Assembly (NCBI RefSeq): GCF_000023105.1
Contig: NC_012669.1
Coordinates: 1,364,001-1,428,000, forward strand
Origin: Beutenbergia cavernae DSM 12333
GTDB lineage: Bacteria > Actinomycetota > Actinomycetes > Actinomycetales > Beutenbergiaceae
DNA length: 64,000 nucleotides
Reading direction: 5' to 3'
Position numbers and translations under genes: made by a program. Positions 63,196-64,000 of the stretch are shown here, piece after piece (position 1 is the stretch's first letter; each line of letters starts with the position of its first letter). The notes under the pieces are model-generated. The model made no database searches. It was not told the DNA's origin and saw only the letters and a program-made list of their open reading frames with translations.

Positions 63196-64000
63196 CGGTC
63201 CGCCTCCGGCACGACGAGGACCTGACCCGGGAGGATGAGGTCCGGATCGTCACCGACGACGGCGCGGTTCGCCTCGAACCAGCGCGGCCACGCTGCGGCG
63301 ACGTCGGCGTCCTCGGCTCCGGCGGGCAACGCCTGCTCGGCGATCTCCCACAGCGACTCGCCGGCGGCGACGACGTGCGTCGGCGCAGCTCGTTCGGCGC
63401 CGTGCGAGGTCGCACGCGCTCCCGGCGGGACGCCCTCGGTGGCGGACGGCGTCGGCTCCGCACCGTCCGGCGACGGCGCACCGCTGAGCGCCGGGCCGGT
63501 GGAGGCGCCGCGCCCGTCCTGCGGTGGCGAGGCGGCGGGTCCGGGCGACGGCGCCGGGATCGACGGACCGGACGGTTGCCCGTCCTTGCCGTCGACCTGC
63601 CCGTGCGCGTCGTTCGAGGGTGCTGGTGACGGATCGGACGGGATGTAGCCGACGTCGTCGGGTGGCGCCTCCGAGGCCGGGAACGGTGCGGACCCGACGT
63701 TCCCGCCGACGGCGCTCGCGGCCGGAGCGAGGAAGAGTCCGGTGCCGACGGTGGCGGCGATCCCGAGGCCGAGCGCACCGCGCATCGCGGGCGGTCCCCA
63801 GCGCCGCAGGGCGCGTTCGCCGCTGCGCCACGCGCGTCCCGCCGCTCGAGCCGACCATCCGACGGCGCTGACGACTGCGGCCACGGCGTACCAGGCGGCG
63901 ACCGCTGATCCGACGGCGACGGCCGCGGCGCCCACGAGGGAGTCCACGGATCGCCGCCCCTGGATCAGGTCCAGACCGCGGGACGCCAGCACCGTGGCGA
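63192..64000 (-). CDS. LysM-domain membrane protein (5' end outside window)
   Basis: The frame is open to the right edge, so the start may lie beyond the window (a GTG at 63992 is the most upstream codon seen). The visible about 267 residues contain two hydrophobic segments (AAAVAVGSAVAAWYAVAAVV and LGLGIAATVGTGLFLAPAAS), a Pro/Ser-rich linker of about 100 residues, and a C-terminal LysM-like domain starting THVVAAGESLWEIAEQALP and ending DLILPGQVLVVP. LysM binds peptidoglycan. Such LysM genes precede Rv3235-type genes in many Actinobacteria. Confidence 0.78.
   Translation of the reverse strand, partial: ATVLASRGLDLIQGRRSVDSLVGAAAVAVGSAVAAWYAVAAVVSAVGWSARAAGRAWRSGERALRRWGPPAMRGALGLGIAATVGTGLFLAPAASAVGGNVGSAPFPASEAPPDDVGYIPSDPSPAPSNDAHGQVDGKDGQPSGPSIPAPSPGPAASPPQDGRGASTGPALSGAPSPDGAEPTPSATEGVPPGARATSHGAERAAPTHVVAAGESLWEIAEQALPAGAEDADVAAAWPRWFEANRAVVGDDPDLILPGQVLVVPEADR

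Overview
The window is very GC-rich with strong G/C third-position bias. It carries WhiB, MtrAB-LpqB, an Rv3235-type protein, a DUF3499 protein and a GlfT2-type galactofuranosyltransferase, so it is actinobacterial. A secreted modular GH10 xylanase points to a plant-polymer-degrading member of the Micrococcales, of Cellulomonas/Promicromonospora type. That lineage is an inference from content, not from a database search. No rRNA, tRNA, CRISPR array, transposase or integrase was recognised.

Layout. 1-9.9 kb is cell-envelope and polysaccharide biology: a LicD-type protein running off the left edge, a TylF-type methyltransferase, a methyltransferase/TIGR03089 pair, whiB2, a giant GT2 membrane protein, a DUF5719 protein, rmlD and a hexapeptide protein. 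10-12.3 kb is a self-contained operon (54-aa protein, ArsR-like regulator, MFS exporter) behind a 14-bp-periodic TTGCGCAA array. 12.3-16 kb holds a zincin-like protein, DUF3499, a threonyl-tRNA-synthetase-like gene behind what looks like a threonine leader-peptide attenuator, a lipoprotein GDPD and Trm112. 16-19.8 kb is a galactan-type polymerase with its Wzm/Wzt ABC exporter. 19.8-27 kb carries a CDF metal exporter, an AraC regulator divergent from a PhyH-type dioxygenase, a glycine-betaine ABC operon and an APH-type kinase. 27.3-31.8 kb is moeA, a MerR/TOBE regulator and modABC in a tightly overlapping series. 31.9-35.5 kb is ahcY and a DrrAB-type exporter. 35.6-37.2 kb is a repeat cluster of hairpin-ended 60-bp units around a DUF559 nuclease-like gene. 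37.3-50.2 kb is nhaA (apparent 3' frameshift), a membrane protein, mtrA-mtrB-lpqB, comF, hpf, a YcaQ-type glycosylase and secA. 50.2-62.7 kb is an accessory block: a LAL regulator, a four-gene HerA-type ATPase operon and the xylanase. The right edge returns to conserved genes (Rv3235 family, LysM protein).

Much of the window follows a gene order widely conserved in Actinobacteria (whiB2 ... DUF3499 ... Trm112 ... ahcY ... mtrA-mtrB-lpqB-comF-hpf-secA ... Rv3235). The interesting material is what interrupts it. Strongest candidates for something undescribed: (1) the translationally coupled four-gene operon at 52868-59398, combining a membrane protein with a degenerate nucleotide-binding fold, a 1040-aa HerA/FtsK-type ATPase with two Cys clusters, a small helical protein and a KHEEK-repeat coiled-coil protein; (2) the Thr-leader attenuator controlling an editing-domain-less ThrRS; (3) the A-B-A hairpin repeats bracketing a DUF559 gene; (4) the TTGCGCAA operator array.
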